Below are positions 44,133 to 52,781 of a stretch of 64,000 bases of DNA, piece by piece (the first letter of the stretch is position 1; each line of letters starts with the position of its first letter). Below the pieces are notes generated by a model. It saw only the letters and a program-made list of their open reading frames with translations. It was not told the origin of the DNA and made no database searches. The stretch is from Flavobacterium sp. (lineage in GTDB: Bacteria > Bacteroidota > Bacteroidia > Flavobacteriales > Flavobacteriaceae), in assembly GCA_023259675.1 (NCBI GenBank), contig JALRGT010000008.1, positions 39,452 through 103,451 of the forward strand, given 5' to 3'. Made by a program: the position numbers and the translations under genes.

Positions 44133-46067
44133 ATGATGAGCAACTCAGAATTTGGAAGTATTTCATTTGATTTACCTAAAAATCAATCAAATGTTATAAA
44201 AGTAATTGGTGTAGGTGGAGGCGGTAGTAACGCCATCAACCACATGTTTAGACAGGGAATCAAAGGGGTGGATTTTATTGTTTGTAACACAGATTCACAG
44301 GCGTTACAAAACAGTTCAGTGCCAAACAAAATTCAGTTAGGGGTAAATTTAACGGAAGGACTTGGTGCAGGTGCAAACCCAGATGTTGGACAACAATCTG
44401 CTATTGAAAGTATTGCTGATATTGAAAAAATGTTAGATCGCAACACCAAAATGGTTTTTATCACTGCCGGAATGGGTGGAGGTACAGGAACTGGTGCTGC
44501 TCCAGTAATTGCTCAGCTGGCAAAAGAAAGAGAAATTCTTACCGTAGGGATTGTGACGCTTCCATTTTCATTTGAAGGAAAGGTGCGTCAAGAACAAGCA
44601 CTTATCGGTATTGAGAAATTGCGTAAACAAGTCGATTCTTTAATTGTTATCAACAACAATAAATTAAGAGAGGTTTATGGAAATTTAGGCTTTAAAGCAG
44701 GATTTTCAAAAGCGGATGAAGTTTTGGCTACGGCCTCAAGAGGTATTGCCGAGGTAATTACGCATCACTATACACAAAATATCGATTTACGCGATGCTAA
44801 AACAGTATTGTCTAATAGTGGGACTGCCATTATGGGATCGGCTGTTTCTTCTGGTGAAAACAGAGCCAAAGAAGCGATTATTTCTGCTTTGGATTCACCA
44901 TTATTAAATGATAATAAAATTACAGGTGCCAAAAATGTATTGTTGCTCATCGTTTCTGGCTCAAATGAAATTACTTTAGATGAAATAGGTGAAATCAATG
45001 ACCATATTCAATCTGAAGCCGGTTTCAATGCTAATATTATTATGGGTGTCGGTGAAGACGATACTTTAGGTGATGCTATTGCTGTAACTATTATCGCTAC
45101 AGGTTTTGATATTGAACAACAAAACGGTATCGTAAATACAGAACCTAAAAAAATAATACATACCTTAGAGGATGAACAAAAAAGCGTTCATAATCTAACT
45201 CAAAATACGGTTACCGCTTTTGATGTAAACAAAGAAATTCCAGGTTCAAATACCGAAGAAAGAATCGTGTTTGATTTATTGGAAGAAGAAGTAGCTCCTG
45301 AAGCTATTGCTGCCCCGGTTGTCCATGACGACTTGGTGGTAATGTCTGATTTTATTAAAAACATAGATGTTACTTTCGAAATTGTTTCTCCTATTTCAGA
45401 TATCGATTTTACTATTGAAGCTCCAAAAGTAGCTGAAATAAAAGAAGTACAACAGCCAAAAGCTACCGAAAGACAAGAGCAAACCACTTTTTCTTTTGAT
45501 TTGCCAATTGCTAAGCCAGAACCGGTAGCTCAAAAAGAAGAAGCGCCAGTTTTATTCGAATTAACAGAAGAAACAAAGGAAATAAAAGTAAATCAGCCCG
45601 TTCAGTTTGTGCCGGTAACAGAATTGTCCGAAAACGGAATCATCAAATATTCTTTGGAAGAATATATGGAAGCAGAGAATGATTTTATGGCTTCTAAACC
45701 CGTTGAAAAAGTGGTGGAAGAAGTGATTCCTGAGGAGCTGAATATAACAATGAAAAAGGTGGAGCCTACGCTAAATACACCTTCTCATTTAGAGGAAATT
45801 TCACCGATAGAAATGACAATCGAGGAAACATTGCGATTGAGAGCTGATGAAAGAAGAAAAAAATTAAAAGAATTCAATTATAAGTTTCATAATAATGTTT
45901 CTAAAATTGATGAGTACGAAAAAGAACCAGCTTATAAACGATTAGGAATAGATATTTCTAATACACAGGCAAATACGACTAATTCAAGAATTTCTGTGGG
46001 AACTGACAGTAATAACGATTTGCAGTTGCGTTCTAATAATTCGTATTTGCATGATAACGTAGATTAA
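44133..46067 (+). CDS. ftsZ: Cell-division GTPase FtsZ with long C-terminal extension
   Basis: 644 residues. The tubulin-like core is normal: GVGGGGSNAINH near 27-37 and the signature MGGGTGTGAAP at 114-124. After about residue 335 follows some 310 residues of Glu/Lys/Pro/Val-rich low-complexity linker, much longer than the 50-70 of proteobacteria, with a late conserved EPAYKRLGIDI. Long linkers are known in Bacteroidetes FtsZ. Last gene of the dcw operon, closed by a strong terminator. Confidence 0.96.
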   Translation: MMSNSEFGSISFDLPKNQSNVIKVIGVGGGGSNAINHMFRQGIKGVDFIVCNTDSQALQNSSVPNKIQLGVNLTEGLGAGANPDVGQQSAIESIADIEKMLDRNTKMVFITAGMGGGTGTGAAPVIAQLAKEREILTVGIVTLPFSFEGKVRQEQALIGIEKLRKQVDSLIVINNNKLREVYGNLGFKAGFSKADEVLATASRGIAEVITHHYTQNIDLRDAKTVLSNSGTAIMGSAVSSGENRAKEAIISALDSPLLNDNKITGAKNVLLLIVSGSNEITLDEIGEINDHIQSEAGFNANIIMGVGEDDTLGDAIAVTIIATGFDIEQQNGIVNTEPKKIIHTLEDEQKSVHNLTQNTVTAFDVNKEIPGSNTEERIVFDLLEEEVAPEAIAAPVVHDDLVVMSDFIKNIDVTFEIVSPISDIDFTIEAPKVAEIKEVQQPKATERQEQTTFSFDLPIAKPEPVAQKEEAPVLFELTEETKEIKVNQPVQFVPVTELSENGIIKYSLEEYMEAENDFMASKPVEKVVEEVIPEELNITMKKVEPTLNTPSHLEEISPIEMTIEETLRLRADERRKKLKEFNYKFHNNVSKIDEYEKEPAYKRLGIDISNTQANTTNSRISVGTDSNNDLQLRSNNSYLHDNVD

Positions 46068-46088
46068 TAGTTATAAAATCAAAATAGC

Positions 46089-46128
46089 TAACCCGAAAAT
46101 TGAATTTAATTTTCGGGTTATTTTTTTT
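46089..46128 (+). terminator. Terminator of the dcw operon
   Basis: A 13-bp perfect stem (TAACCCGAAAATT, 46089-46101, with 46108-46120), a 6-base loop and a run of eight T, 21 bases after the ftsZ stop. Confidence 0.92.
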
Positions 46129-46378
46129 ATCTTCGCAATCGCATTTAATCAGAATGATTCATTTGGGCCTTGATCCAGCTGTCGTTTCAAGCTTTTTTCA
46201 AAAATGTTTTTTCTAAGGAATTGAATGAGCTTCCGTTGGTCGCTATTTATTCCAAGAAAAAAAGAATTTTTATCAAAAAGGCTTTATACTCCCATCTGGG
46301 GCATAAAAAGAATCGTTTATAAAATAGCATTTTAATCAATCGAGACAAAGTCGATTAACCAAATTAACAATAAAGAAT
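46129..46378. other. Intergenic region between ftsZ and yqeY with a possible decayed interspersed repeat
   Basis: About 250 bases. The part at about 46163-46247 has the feel of the palindromic interspersed repeats common in Flavobacterium (a GGGCCTTGATCCAGCTGTC end and a GAGCTTCCGTTGGTCGCTA end around T/A-rich sequence), but is too divergent to be sure. A plus-strand frame of 50 codons from a TTG (46170-46322) crosses it and is not supported otherwise. Confidence 0.3.
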
Positions 46379-46828
46379 ATGAGTTTATCAATTCAAATCA
46401 TGGATGAAATAAAAACAGCCATGAGAGCCAAAGATACTGTTGCATTAGAAGCATTGAGAGCAATTAAATCAGAACTGCTTTTGGCACAAACGGCATCAGG
46501 TTCAAAGGAAGAAATCACTGCAGATGATGAAGTGAAATTGCTTCAAAGATTAGTAAAAACCCGTAAAGAAAGCGCTAGAATTTTCACGGAACAAAATCGT
46601 CCTGATTTGGCAGAACCAGAATTAGCACAAGTTGCAGTAATTGAAAAATTCTTACCAGCACAATTAAGTGAAGCAGAAATAGAAGTGGTAATCGCAAAAA
46701 TAATTGAAGAAACGGGTGCTTCAGGTATTGCTTCAATGGGTAAAGTTATGGGATTGGCCTCTGCGCAATTAGGCGGAACTGCCGAAGGAAAAACTATCTC
46801 AACAATTGTAAAGAAACTATTAGTTTAA
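46379..46828 (+). CDS. GatB/YqeY domain protein
   Basis: 149 residues, the YqeY-type stand-alone domain homologous to the tail of the GatB amidotransferase subunit. Helical throughout, with the characteristic KTRKESARIFTEQNRPDLAE and ASGIASMGKVMGLASAQLGG near the end. A role in tRNA-dependent amidation is suggested by the family but not proven. A tRNA-Arg lies 12 bases downstream on the same strand. Confidence 0.92.
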   Translation: MSLSIQIMDEIKTAMRAKDTVALEALRAIKSELLLAQTASGSKEEITADDEVKLLQRLVKTRKESARIFTEQNRPDLAEPELAQVAVIEKFLPAQLSEAEIEVVIAKIIEETGASGIASMGKVMGLASAQLGGTAEGKTISTIVKKLLV

Positions 46829-46840
46829 CAGTATAAAAAT

Positions 46841-46914
46841 GGCTGCGTAGTTCAACTGGATAGAATATCAGATTTCGGCTCTGAGGGTTGCAGGTTCGAA
46901 CCCTGCCGCGGTCA
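46841..46914 (+). tRNA. tRNA-Arg (anticodon TCG)
   Basis: 74 nt cloverleaf: acceptor GGCTGCG pairs with CGCGGTC with two G-T pairs, D arm GTTC/GAAT, anticodon stem TCAGA/TCTGA with loop TTTCGGC (anticodon TCG), T arm GCAGG-TTCGAAC-CCTGC, discriminator A. CCA not encoded. Possibly cotranscribed with the yqeY-like gene. Confidence 0.93.
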
Positions 46915-46975
46915 CAAACTCATAAAAACTTCAAAATAATCAAGTTGTCTTGATATTTTTGGATTTTTTTTTATG

Positions 46976-46983
46976 TAGATTTG
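46976..46983 (+). promoter_or_regulatory. Promoter -7 element of the MtfA-like gene
   Basis: TAGATTTG, 22 bases before the ATG at 47006, with a TTG 23 bases upstream (46950-46952). Confidence 0.45.
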
Positions 46984-47005
46984 AGTGTAAAACAACATTT
47001 AATAA

Positions 47006-47818
47006 ATGGATGTAACTCTAGTGTTTCAAATATTGATTATTCTCTTTTTTGGGATTCTTGTTCTTCAACTCATTGTTTTTAGAATTATCGAACCTGTTTA
47101 TGTTTTTATATTTAATAAGCCGCTTTTTTTATACGGGTATCCATTTCTCAGGAAAATTAAAAAAAAACAAAAAGATTTTTTAGTCACAGAGTTTCCTTTT
47201 TATGGTCGATTATCTTTGAAAAAGAAAAGGTATTTTGAACATAGAGTAAAAGAATTTATAGGTAATTACGAGTTTATTGGAAATGATATTGTTGTTACTG
47301 AGCAAATGAAAACACTCATTGCTGGGACCTATGTAATGTTGACTTTTGGGATGAGAAGTTATTTAATTGGTCAGTTCTCAAGGATAATTATTTATCCGAC
47401 TAATTATTATTCGACTATAAATGATGCTTATCATAAAGGAGAATTCAATCCAAGGATGAAGACTATCGTTTTTTCATGGGAAGATTTTGTTTTGGGACAT
47501 AAAACAACAAATGATAATATTAATCTTGGTTTACATGAATTCTCACATGCGTTACATTTTCATTGTTTAAGTAATAATGATCCCAGTGCGGTAATTTTTC
47601 AAGATGAATTCAATGAGGTTATGAAGTATTATACCGATAGTAATTTGAATACTGAATTGCGAACAAAAGGATATTTCAGGTTGTATGCTTATGAAAATCA
47701 ATTTGAATTTTTATCGGTAATCTTAGAACATTTTTTTGAAACACCAAATGTGTTTAGAAAAAATCACCCCGTATTATTTACTACAATTTCAACAATGATT
47801 AATTTTAAAGAGGTATAG
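47006..47818 (+). CDS. MtfA-like zinc metallopeptidase (M90), membrane-anchored
   Basis: 270 residues. An N-terminal hydrophobic helix (about 5-28) anchors it, unlike the soluble E. coli MtfA. The zinc site is HEFSH with His177, Glu178 and His181 (NLGLHEFSHALHFH), and a further acidic ligand probably lies in the later FEFLSVILEHFFE. The conserved YPTNYY (130-135) precedes it. In E. coli MtfA binds the repressor Mlc and controls glucose uptake; whether that role exists here is unknown, although it lies upstream of a sugar locus. Confidence 0.85.
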   Translation: MDVTLVFQILIILFFGILVLQLIVFRIIEPVYVFIFNKPLFLYGYPFLRKIKKKQKDFLVTEFPFYGRLSLKKKRYFEHRVKEFIGNYEFIGNDIVVTEQMKTLIAGTYVMLTFGMRSYLIGQFSRIIIYPTNYYSTINDAYHKGEFNPRMKTIVFSWEDFVLGHKTTNDNINLGLHEFSHALHFHCLSNNDPSAVIFQDEFNEVMKYYTDSNLNTELRTKGYFRLYAYENQFEFLSVILEHFFETPNVFRKNHPVLFTTISTMINFKEV

Positions 47819-47856
47819 AGGACTTTAATTATTACAGTATTAGACTTCTTTTTTTA

Positions 47857-47864
47857 TATATTTG
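47857..47864 (+). promoter_or_regulatory. Possible promoter -7 element of the sensor gene
   Basis: TATATTTG fits the consensus but lies about 208 bases before the sensor ATG at 48073, which would leave a long leader. Confidence 0.3.
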
Positions 47865-48072
47865 TCTGTGATTCTAGAATAAAATCATTTGATACTGAAA
47901 AGATAAAAGGTGTTTGGTTTTGTAAAAGGATAATTTACTTCACGATTGAAATGACCAATTCTTGATATTTATTTCTTTTATAGAAAGTTTTTTAAAACAT
48001 GTCTTGTGATTTAAGCACTAAATGTATATTAAGATTCTAATTAGTTATTGCAGTTATTAATTTTTATAATTT

Positions 48073-50796
48073 ATGTTAAGAAAATATACTTCCCTAGTAG
48101 TTTTTATTATTATTAATTTTCTGTATTCATGTAAATCATCAACAGATGATGTGAAACCTATTTCCATTGGATTTTCGCAAAGTATTGATCATGATATTTG
48201 GAGAAAATCGATGAGCCATGCTATGGAAGTGGAAGCCTCGCTTCATCCAGAAGTGGAATTGGAAATTAGCAATGCTAATCGTAATTATAAAAAACAGATT
48301 GAGGACATTGAAAAATTTATAAAAAGAGGGGTTGATGTAATAATTGTTTCCCCTTTTGAATCAGATCGTTTAGTACCAGTAATAGAAAAAGCAAATGCGA
48401 ATGGTATTATTGTTATTATAGTTGATAGAAAAGTTAATACGTCAAATTACAATGCTTATTTAGGAGCAGACAATATAGAAATAGGTCGAATTGCGGGTAG
48501 GCATATTGTTTCGTCATCCAAGGGTAAAGCGAATATTCTTGAAATCAAAGGTGCCATTTATACTTCCCCAGGATTAGAAAGAAGTATTGGTTTTAAAGAG
48601 ATTGTGGATCAATATCCAGAGATTAAGGTAATTACAATAGAAGCGGATAATGATGAATTGCCTAAAAATAGTTTTTTAAATGTTATAGAGAATAATCCGG
48701 ATATTGATTATGTCTATGCTTATAATGATGTAATTGCTTATCAGGCTTGGCAAATATTAAGAGGCAAAAAATTAAGAAAAAAAATTAAATTCACTGGTGT
48801 TGACGGAATTAATGGTCCAAATGGAGGGATTCAATATGTTAAAGATGGAATTTTGGAAGCGACAGTTTTATACCCAACCGGAGGTAGTGAAGCTATAAAA
48901 CTCGCCTTGAAAATAATGAATAAAGAAATTGTTCCCAAAAACAATAAACTTAGTACGATACTTATAGATTCTTTAAATGCAGATATATTAAGTAATCAAT
49001 TCGACAAAATAACTATTCAGCAATCAAGTATAGAGCAACAACAAAGTGTTATACATAAACAAGAGATAAAATATGCAACCCAAAGTAATCTGCTAAAACT
49101 CTTAATTTCATTATTGATAATTGTTTTAAGTTTGGCCATTTATAGTATTTATTCTGGTTTCATGATTCGCCGTAAGAAAAAAGAATTAGAAATTACTAAC
49201 GAGAAAATTCTAAGTCAAAGAAATGAGATAGAACAATTTGTTGAAGAAATAAAGAAAAACAATGAGGCAAAACTTAATTTTTTTACTGGATTATCGCATG
49301 AATTTAAAACTCCACTAACTTTAATTTTGAGTTCAGTAGAATCATTAGCGAATGAATTTAAAAATAAAGGACTTGCGGTAAATAATGAGATTGTCCTGAT
49401 GTATAATAATTCTAGAAGATTACTCCGATTGATTAATCAATTATTGGATTATAGAAAAAATCAAGATAATAATTTTGTATTAAGAGCATCTAAAACCAAT
49501 TTATATGATTTTTCGAAGAATATCATGTCTGATTTTAATCGGGAAGCCAAAAAAAGGGAAATCGACTTTTCGTTGACTACAAGTAATGAAGATTTAGAAG
49601 TTTACATTGATAGGAATTTAATGGATAAAGTGTATTTTAATCTTTTATCAAATGCCTTTAAATTTACTCCCGAAAAGGGTAAAATTTCTATTTCGATAAA
49701 AGAAGATAGTATAAATAATACGGTTCATATTCACTTTAAAGATTCGGGGATAGGAATTCCGGAAAAAGAGACAAATAATGTTTTTGATGCTTTTTATCAG
49801 GGTTCCAATAACTATAAAAATAGCTCTGGAATTGGACTCCATTTGTCTAAGAGTTTTATTGATTTGCACAAAGGTACTATCGATATCGTTTCAAAAAATG
49901 GTGCGGAATTTATCATTACTTTGCTGTTAGGCAAAGAACATTTGGATGAAAACTCAATTATAAAGGAGCCTGTGTTAGATTTTGTGCATCAAGCAGATTA
50001 TTTGGACTCAGAAGTCATTCAAAAAATGGAACCGAAGCATGCCGATGATAAATATTCCGTTTTATATATTGAGGATAATAAAGATTTATTGGATTTTGTG
50101 TCTAATAAGTTTTCAACCGAATACACATTTTTTTCTTCAGATGGAACAAATGCTATTGAACGAGCTTTAGAGTTGATTCCGGATATTATTATTTGTGATT
50201 TAAATTTACCGGAATTAAATGGGTTTCAAATCTGTGAAATACTAAAGAAAGACTTAAGAACTTCTCATATTCCAACCATTATTCTTACGGCTTCAGATGA
50301 TCAAGATTCGTATCTAAAGGCATTAGACAGCGGTGCAGATGCTTTCTTGACTAAACCGTTTAATTTGAAAGTCTTGTCGCAATCAATAAAATCATTATTA
50401 TTTAATAGAGAAAAATTAAGATATTACTATACCAATAATATCATAAATATAGAGGAAGGTTGTTTTGGTGTTTCCGAACAGGATTTTCTAAAAAGGTTAA
50501 ACGAACTTGTTGATGAAAATCTCGATGATTCCTCGTATACTGTGGAGGATTTAGCTAAAAATTTAGCTATCTCTCGAGTACAATTATATCGAAAAGTTAA
50601 AGCAATATTAGGAATTAGTGTCAGTGATCATATTAATAATATACGCTTAGATAAGTCAAAAGAATTATTGAAAAAATCAGACCAAACCATCTCTGAGATT
50701 GCTTATGCGGTAGGGTTTTCTTCTCCAAATTATTTCTCGACCTCATTCAAAAATAAATTTGGTGTTTCCCCGAAGGAGTACAAAATTAAAGTGTAA
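48073..50796 (+). CDS. Hybrid two-component system protein with periplasmic sugar-binding sensor
   Basis: 907 residues. Export signal with possible lipobox Cys20; type-I periplasmic binding fold (about 30-310, SIGFSQSIDHDIWRKSMSHA); one membrane helix (about 341-363); HisKA with His409 (GLSHEFKTPLTL); HATPase (about 515-620, N-box NLLSNAFKF); receiver with Asp709 (IIICDLNLPELNG), Thr739 and Lys761; AraC-type HTH (about 800-907). All phosphorelay residues are intact. The domain order equals that of the Bacteroides fructan sensor BT1754, whose periplasmic domain binds fructose; together with the GH32 and fructokinase genes, a monosaccharide such as fructose is the likely signal. It should activate the genes at 51457-62669. 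Confidence 0.94.
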   Translation: MLRKYTSLVVFIIINFLYSCKSSTDDVKPISIGFSQSIDHDIWRKSMSHAMEVEASLHPEVELEISNANRNYKKQIEDIEKFIKRGVDVIIVSPFESDRLVPVIEKANANGIIVIIVDRKVNTSNYNAYLGADNIEIGRIAGRHIVSSSKGKANILEIKGAIYTSPGLERSIGFKEIVDQYPEIKVITIEADNDELPKNSFLNVIENNPDIDYVYAYNDVIAYQAWQILRGKKLRKKIKFTGVDGINGPNGGIQYVKDGILEATVLYPTGGSEAIKLALKIMNKEIVPKNNKLSTILIDSLNADILSNQFDKITIQQSSIEQQQSVIHKQEIKYATQSNLLKLLISLLIIVLSLAIYSIYSGFMIRRKKKELEITNEKILSQRNEIEQFVEEIKKNNEAKLNFFTGLSHEFKTPLTLILSSVESLANEFKNKGLAVNNEIVLMYNNSRRLLRLINQLLDYRKNQDNNFVLRASKTNLYDFSKNIMSDFNREAKKREIDFSLTTSNEDLEVYIDRNLMDKVYFNLLSNAFKFTPEKGKISISIKEDSINNTVHIHFKDSGIGIPEKETNNVFDAFYQGSNNYKNSSGIGLHLSKSFIDLHKGTIDIVSKNGAEFIITLLLGKEHLDENSIIKEPVLDFVHQADYLDSEVIQKMEPKHADDKYSVLYIEDNKDLLDFVSNKFSTEYTFFSSDGTNAIERALELIPDIIICDLNLPELNGFQICEILKKDLRTSHIPTIILTASDDQDSYLKALDSGADAFLTKPFNLKVLSQSIKSLLFNREKLRYYYTNNIINIEEGCFGVSEQDFLKRLNELVDENLDDSSYTVEDLAKNLAISRVQLYRKVKAILGISVSDHINNIRLDKSKELLKKSDQTISEIAYAVGFSSPNYFSTSFKNKFGVSPKEYKIKV

Positions 50797-50949
50797 TATA
50801 TCTTTTATGGGTTAATATAATTGGAAGTATTATTATTATGATATTAAAGGTATGTTTTGCAGTTATACTTAATTGTATTAAGCGAATCAAAATTCAGGGG
50901 CAATTTTTACAATAAGGACAAAGTCACTTTTTCTGATTTGAAAAAAATA

Positions 50950-50982
50950 AAAAGCACGTTTTCAAACCAACGTGCTTTTTTT
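50950..50982 (+). terminator. Terminator downstream of the sensor gene
   Basis: AAAAGCACGTT (50950-50960) pairs with AACGTGCTTTT (50969-50979) and a T run follows. It lies about 150 bases after the sensor stop. Confidence 0.85.
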
Positions 50983-51039
50983 ATAAATAAACTTCATATT
51001 TATAATGCATATATAGTTTCTATTTAGATAATAATAAGG

Positions 51040-51071
51040 AGTCCATTCTATTTTTTGAATGGACTTTTGTT
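51040..51071 (+). terminator. Second hairpin with T-rich tail
   Basis: AGTCCATTC (51040-51048) pairs with GAATGGACT (51057-51065), followed by TTTGTTTGTT. It may be a backup terminator or the end of a short untranslated transcript starting after 50985; no promoter for the latter was found. Confidence 0.5.
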
Positions 51072-51250
51072 TGTTAAAATAGCTTCCTTGTGACCTAGAT
51101 TAGTCTTTTAATTTACAGAATTAATAATGACAAATTGTTGTTATGGTGTATCTGTTTCGACTCTTTAAAATTTTAAAATTATCATTTTAGAAAATAAAAA
51201 GCTTTAATAAAATGATATTCATTAAAAAAATCACTTTTATTAATAATTCT

Positions 51251-51290
51251 TAAGTAACATGATTGAATCTTATGTAACATGAGTGTAACA
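51251..51290 (+). promoter_or_regulatory. Candidate operator of the sugar-locus regulator
   Basis: GTAACAT-containing direct repeats: TAAGTAACATGA (51251-51262) and TATGTAACATGA (51271-51282) are exactly 20 bases apart, and a third GTAACA begins at 51285. An inverted copy ATGTTACAT lies at 51386-51394. Helically phased direct repeats upstream of the promoter are what an AraC-type activator would bind. Assignment to the neighbouring sensor is inference. Confidence 0.55.
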
Positions 51291-51352
51291 ATAATGGAAA
51301 TTGTATATTTTACCAATAGATTTATGTCTCTGTAAATCAGATAATTACGTGT

Positions 51353-51360
51353 TATTTTTG
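51353..51360 (+). promoter_or_regulatory. Possible promoter -7 element of the sugar-utilisation operon
   Basis: TATTTTTG, about 97 bases before the MFS start codon and about 70 bases downstream of the repeat array. No -33 element matches, as would be expected for an activator-dependent promoter. Confidence 0.35.
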
Positions 51361-51456
51361 TTTGTAATTGTTGCTTTTGTATAAAATGTTACATATTCAA
51401 AATCCGAACCTTTTTTTTGCAGATATCTTAGCAATTCAATTTAATATTTTTAGATA

Positions 51457-52773
51457 ATGAAAAAAATAGTTGTTTGGTCTGTGATTGTTTCATTAGCGGG
51501 ATTCCTTTTTGGGTTTGATACAGTTGTAATCTCAGGAGCAGATAAAAAGTTACAAGTACTATGGGATTCATCAGATGCTTTTCATGGAACGGTAGTAATG
51601 GGGATGGCTTTATGGGGTACTGTTTTCGGAGCCATATTCGGTGGGATTCCAACGAATAAAATTGGACGAAAGAATACATTATTATGGATAGGAATATTGT
51701 TTTTCTTTTCTGCAATTGGGTCAGCATGGGCAAACAATCCATATGTTTTTGCAGCTTTTAGATTTATTGGAGGCCTTGGTGTAGGTGCTTCAACAATTGC
51801 TGCGCCAGCATATATTTCAGAAATAGCACCTGCAAAAGACAGAGGGAAATTAGTGGCTTTTTATCAGTTCAATATCGTTTTTGGAATTTTGATGGCCTTT
51901 CTATCTAACTATTTGTTGAGAAATACGGGGGAGAACTCTTGGAGATGGATGATGGGGGTGGAAGCCTTTCCTTCTTTTATTTATACTCTGTTCATTTTTA
52001 CTATACCAAAAAGTCCAAGATGGTTATTTTCTAAATCCAGAAATGAGGAAGCTCGAAAAGTGTTGGCTTTAATGGGGCAAGAAGCTGACTATGAACAAAT
52101 GCAAAAGGAAATAGAACTCGACAATAAAAATGCTGCGAGTGCAAATGACAATATCTTTTTAAAAAAATATCGTACACCTTTAATTTTGGCTTTTTTGATG
52201 GCTTTTTTTAATCAGTTATCCGGTATTAATGCTTTTCTATATTATTCCCCTAGAATTTTTCAAGAAGCTGGATTGGGTGAAAGTACAGCTTTACTAAGCA
52301 GCATAGGTATTGGTGTTGTTAATTTGATGTTTACTTTATTGGGTGTCTTTTTAATTGACCGATTAGGAAGGAAAATATTAATGTATATCGGTTCTATAGG
52401 TTACATTATTTCACTTAGTCTGGTTTCTATAGCTTTCTTTATGAAATGGGAAGGAATGGCTGTGCCAACTTTTTTGTTCCTTTTTATTGCCTCACATGCT
52501 ATTGGACAAGGAGCAGTTATATGGGTTTTTATCTCAGAGATTTTTCCAAATCACCTCCGAGCTTCAGGACAATCTTTTGGAAGTACAACCCATTGGGTTT
52601 TGGCCGCCTTAATTCCATCACTAATTCCATTTTTATTTTCTTCAATTGGACCAGGTGTAGTGTTTCTGTTTTTTGCGGCAATGATGGTTTTTCAACTTTT
52701 GTTTGTGGCCTTTTTAATGCCGGAAACCAAAGGAATTTCTCTAGAAGAATTAAGTAAAAAATTAATAAAATAA
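51457..52773 (+). CDS. Sugar porter family MFS transporter
   Basis: 438 residues with twelve membrane segments. Sugar-porter hallmarks: GFLFGFDTVVISGA in the first helix, GxxxDRxGR-type loops (NKIGRKNTLL and LIDRLGRKIL), RFIGGLGVGAS, the sequence PKSPRWLF after helix six, and PETKG at the end. It would import hexose (probably fructose or glucose) by proton symport across the inner membrane. First gene of the sugar operon, 9 bases before the GH32 gene. Confidence 0.93.
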   Translation: MKKIVVWSVIVSLAGFLFGFDTVVISGADKKLQVLWDSSDAFHGTVVMGMALWGTVFGAIFGGIPTNKIGRKNTLLWIGILFFFSAIGSAWANNPYVFAAFRFIGGLGVGASTIAAPAYISEIAPAKDRGKLVAFYQFNIVFGILMAFLSNYLLRNTGENSWRWMMGVEAFPSFIYTLFIFTIPKSPRWLFSKSRNEEARKVLALMGQEADYEQMQKEIELDNKNAASANDNIFLKKYRTPLILAFLMAFFNQLSGINAFLYYSPRIFQEAGLGESTALLSSIGIGVVNLMFTLLGVFLIDRLGRKILMYIGSIGYIISLSLVSIAFFMKWEGMAVPTFLFLFIASHAIGQGAVIWVFISEIFPNHLRASGQSFGSTTHWVLAALIPSLIPFLFSSIGPGVVFLFFAAMMVFQLLFVAFLMPETKGISLEELSKKLIK

Positions 52774-52781
52774 TTAGAGTC

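Noticed and set aside
46170..46322. 50-codon frame from a TTG between ftsZ and yqeY
   Set aside because: Rare start codon, no promoter, no recognisable domain and overlap with a possible repeat remnant; listed only as a low-interest observation.
50985..51071. A small RNA between the two hairpins downstream of the sensor gene
   Set aside because: No TAnnTTTG box or other promoter could be found in front of it; the second hairpin may be just another terminator.
51251..51290. Direct repeats considered as a CRISPR fragment
   Set aside because: Only two to three 12-base units with a 20-bp period, no spacers of regular length and no cas genes; they fit an operator better.
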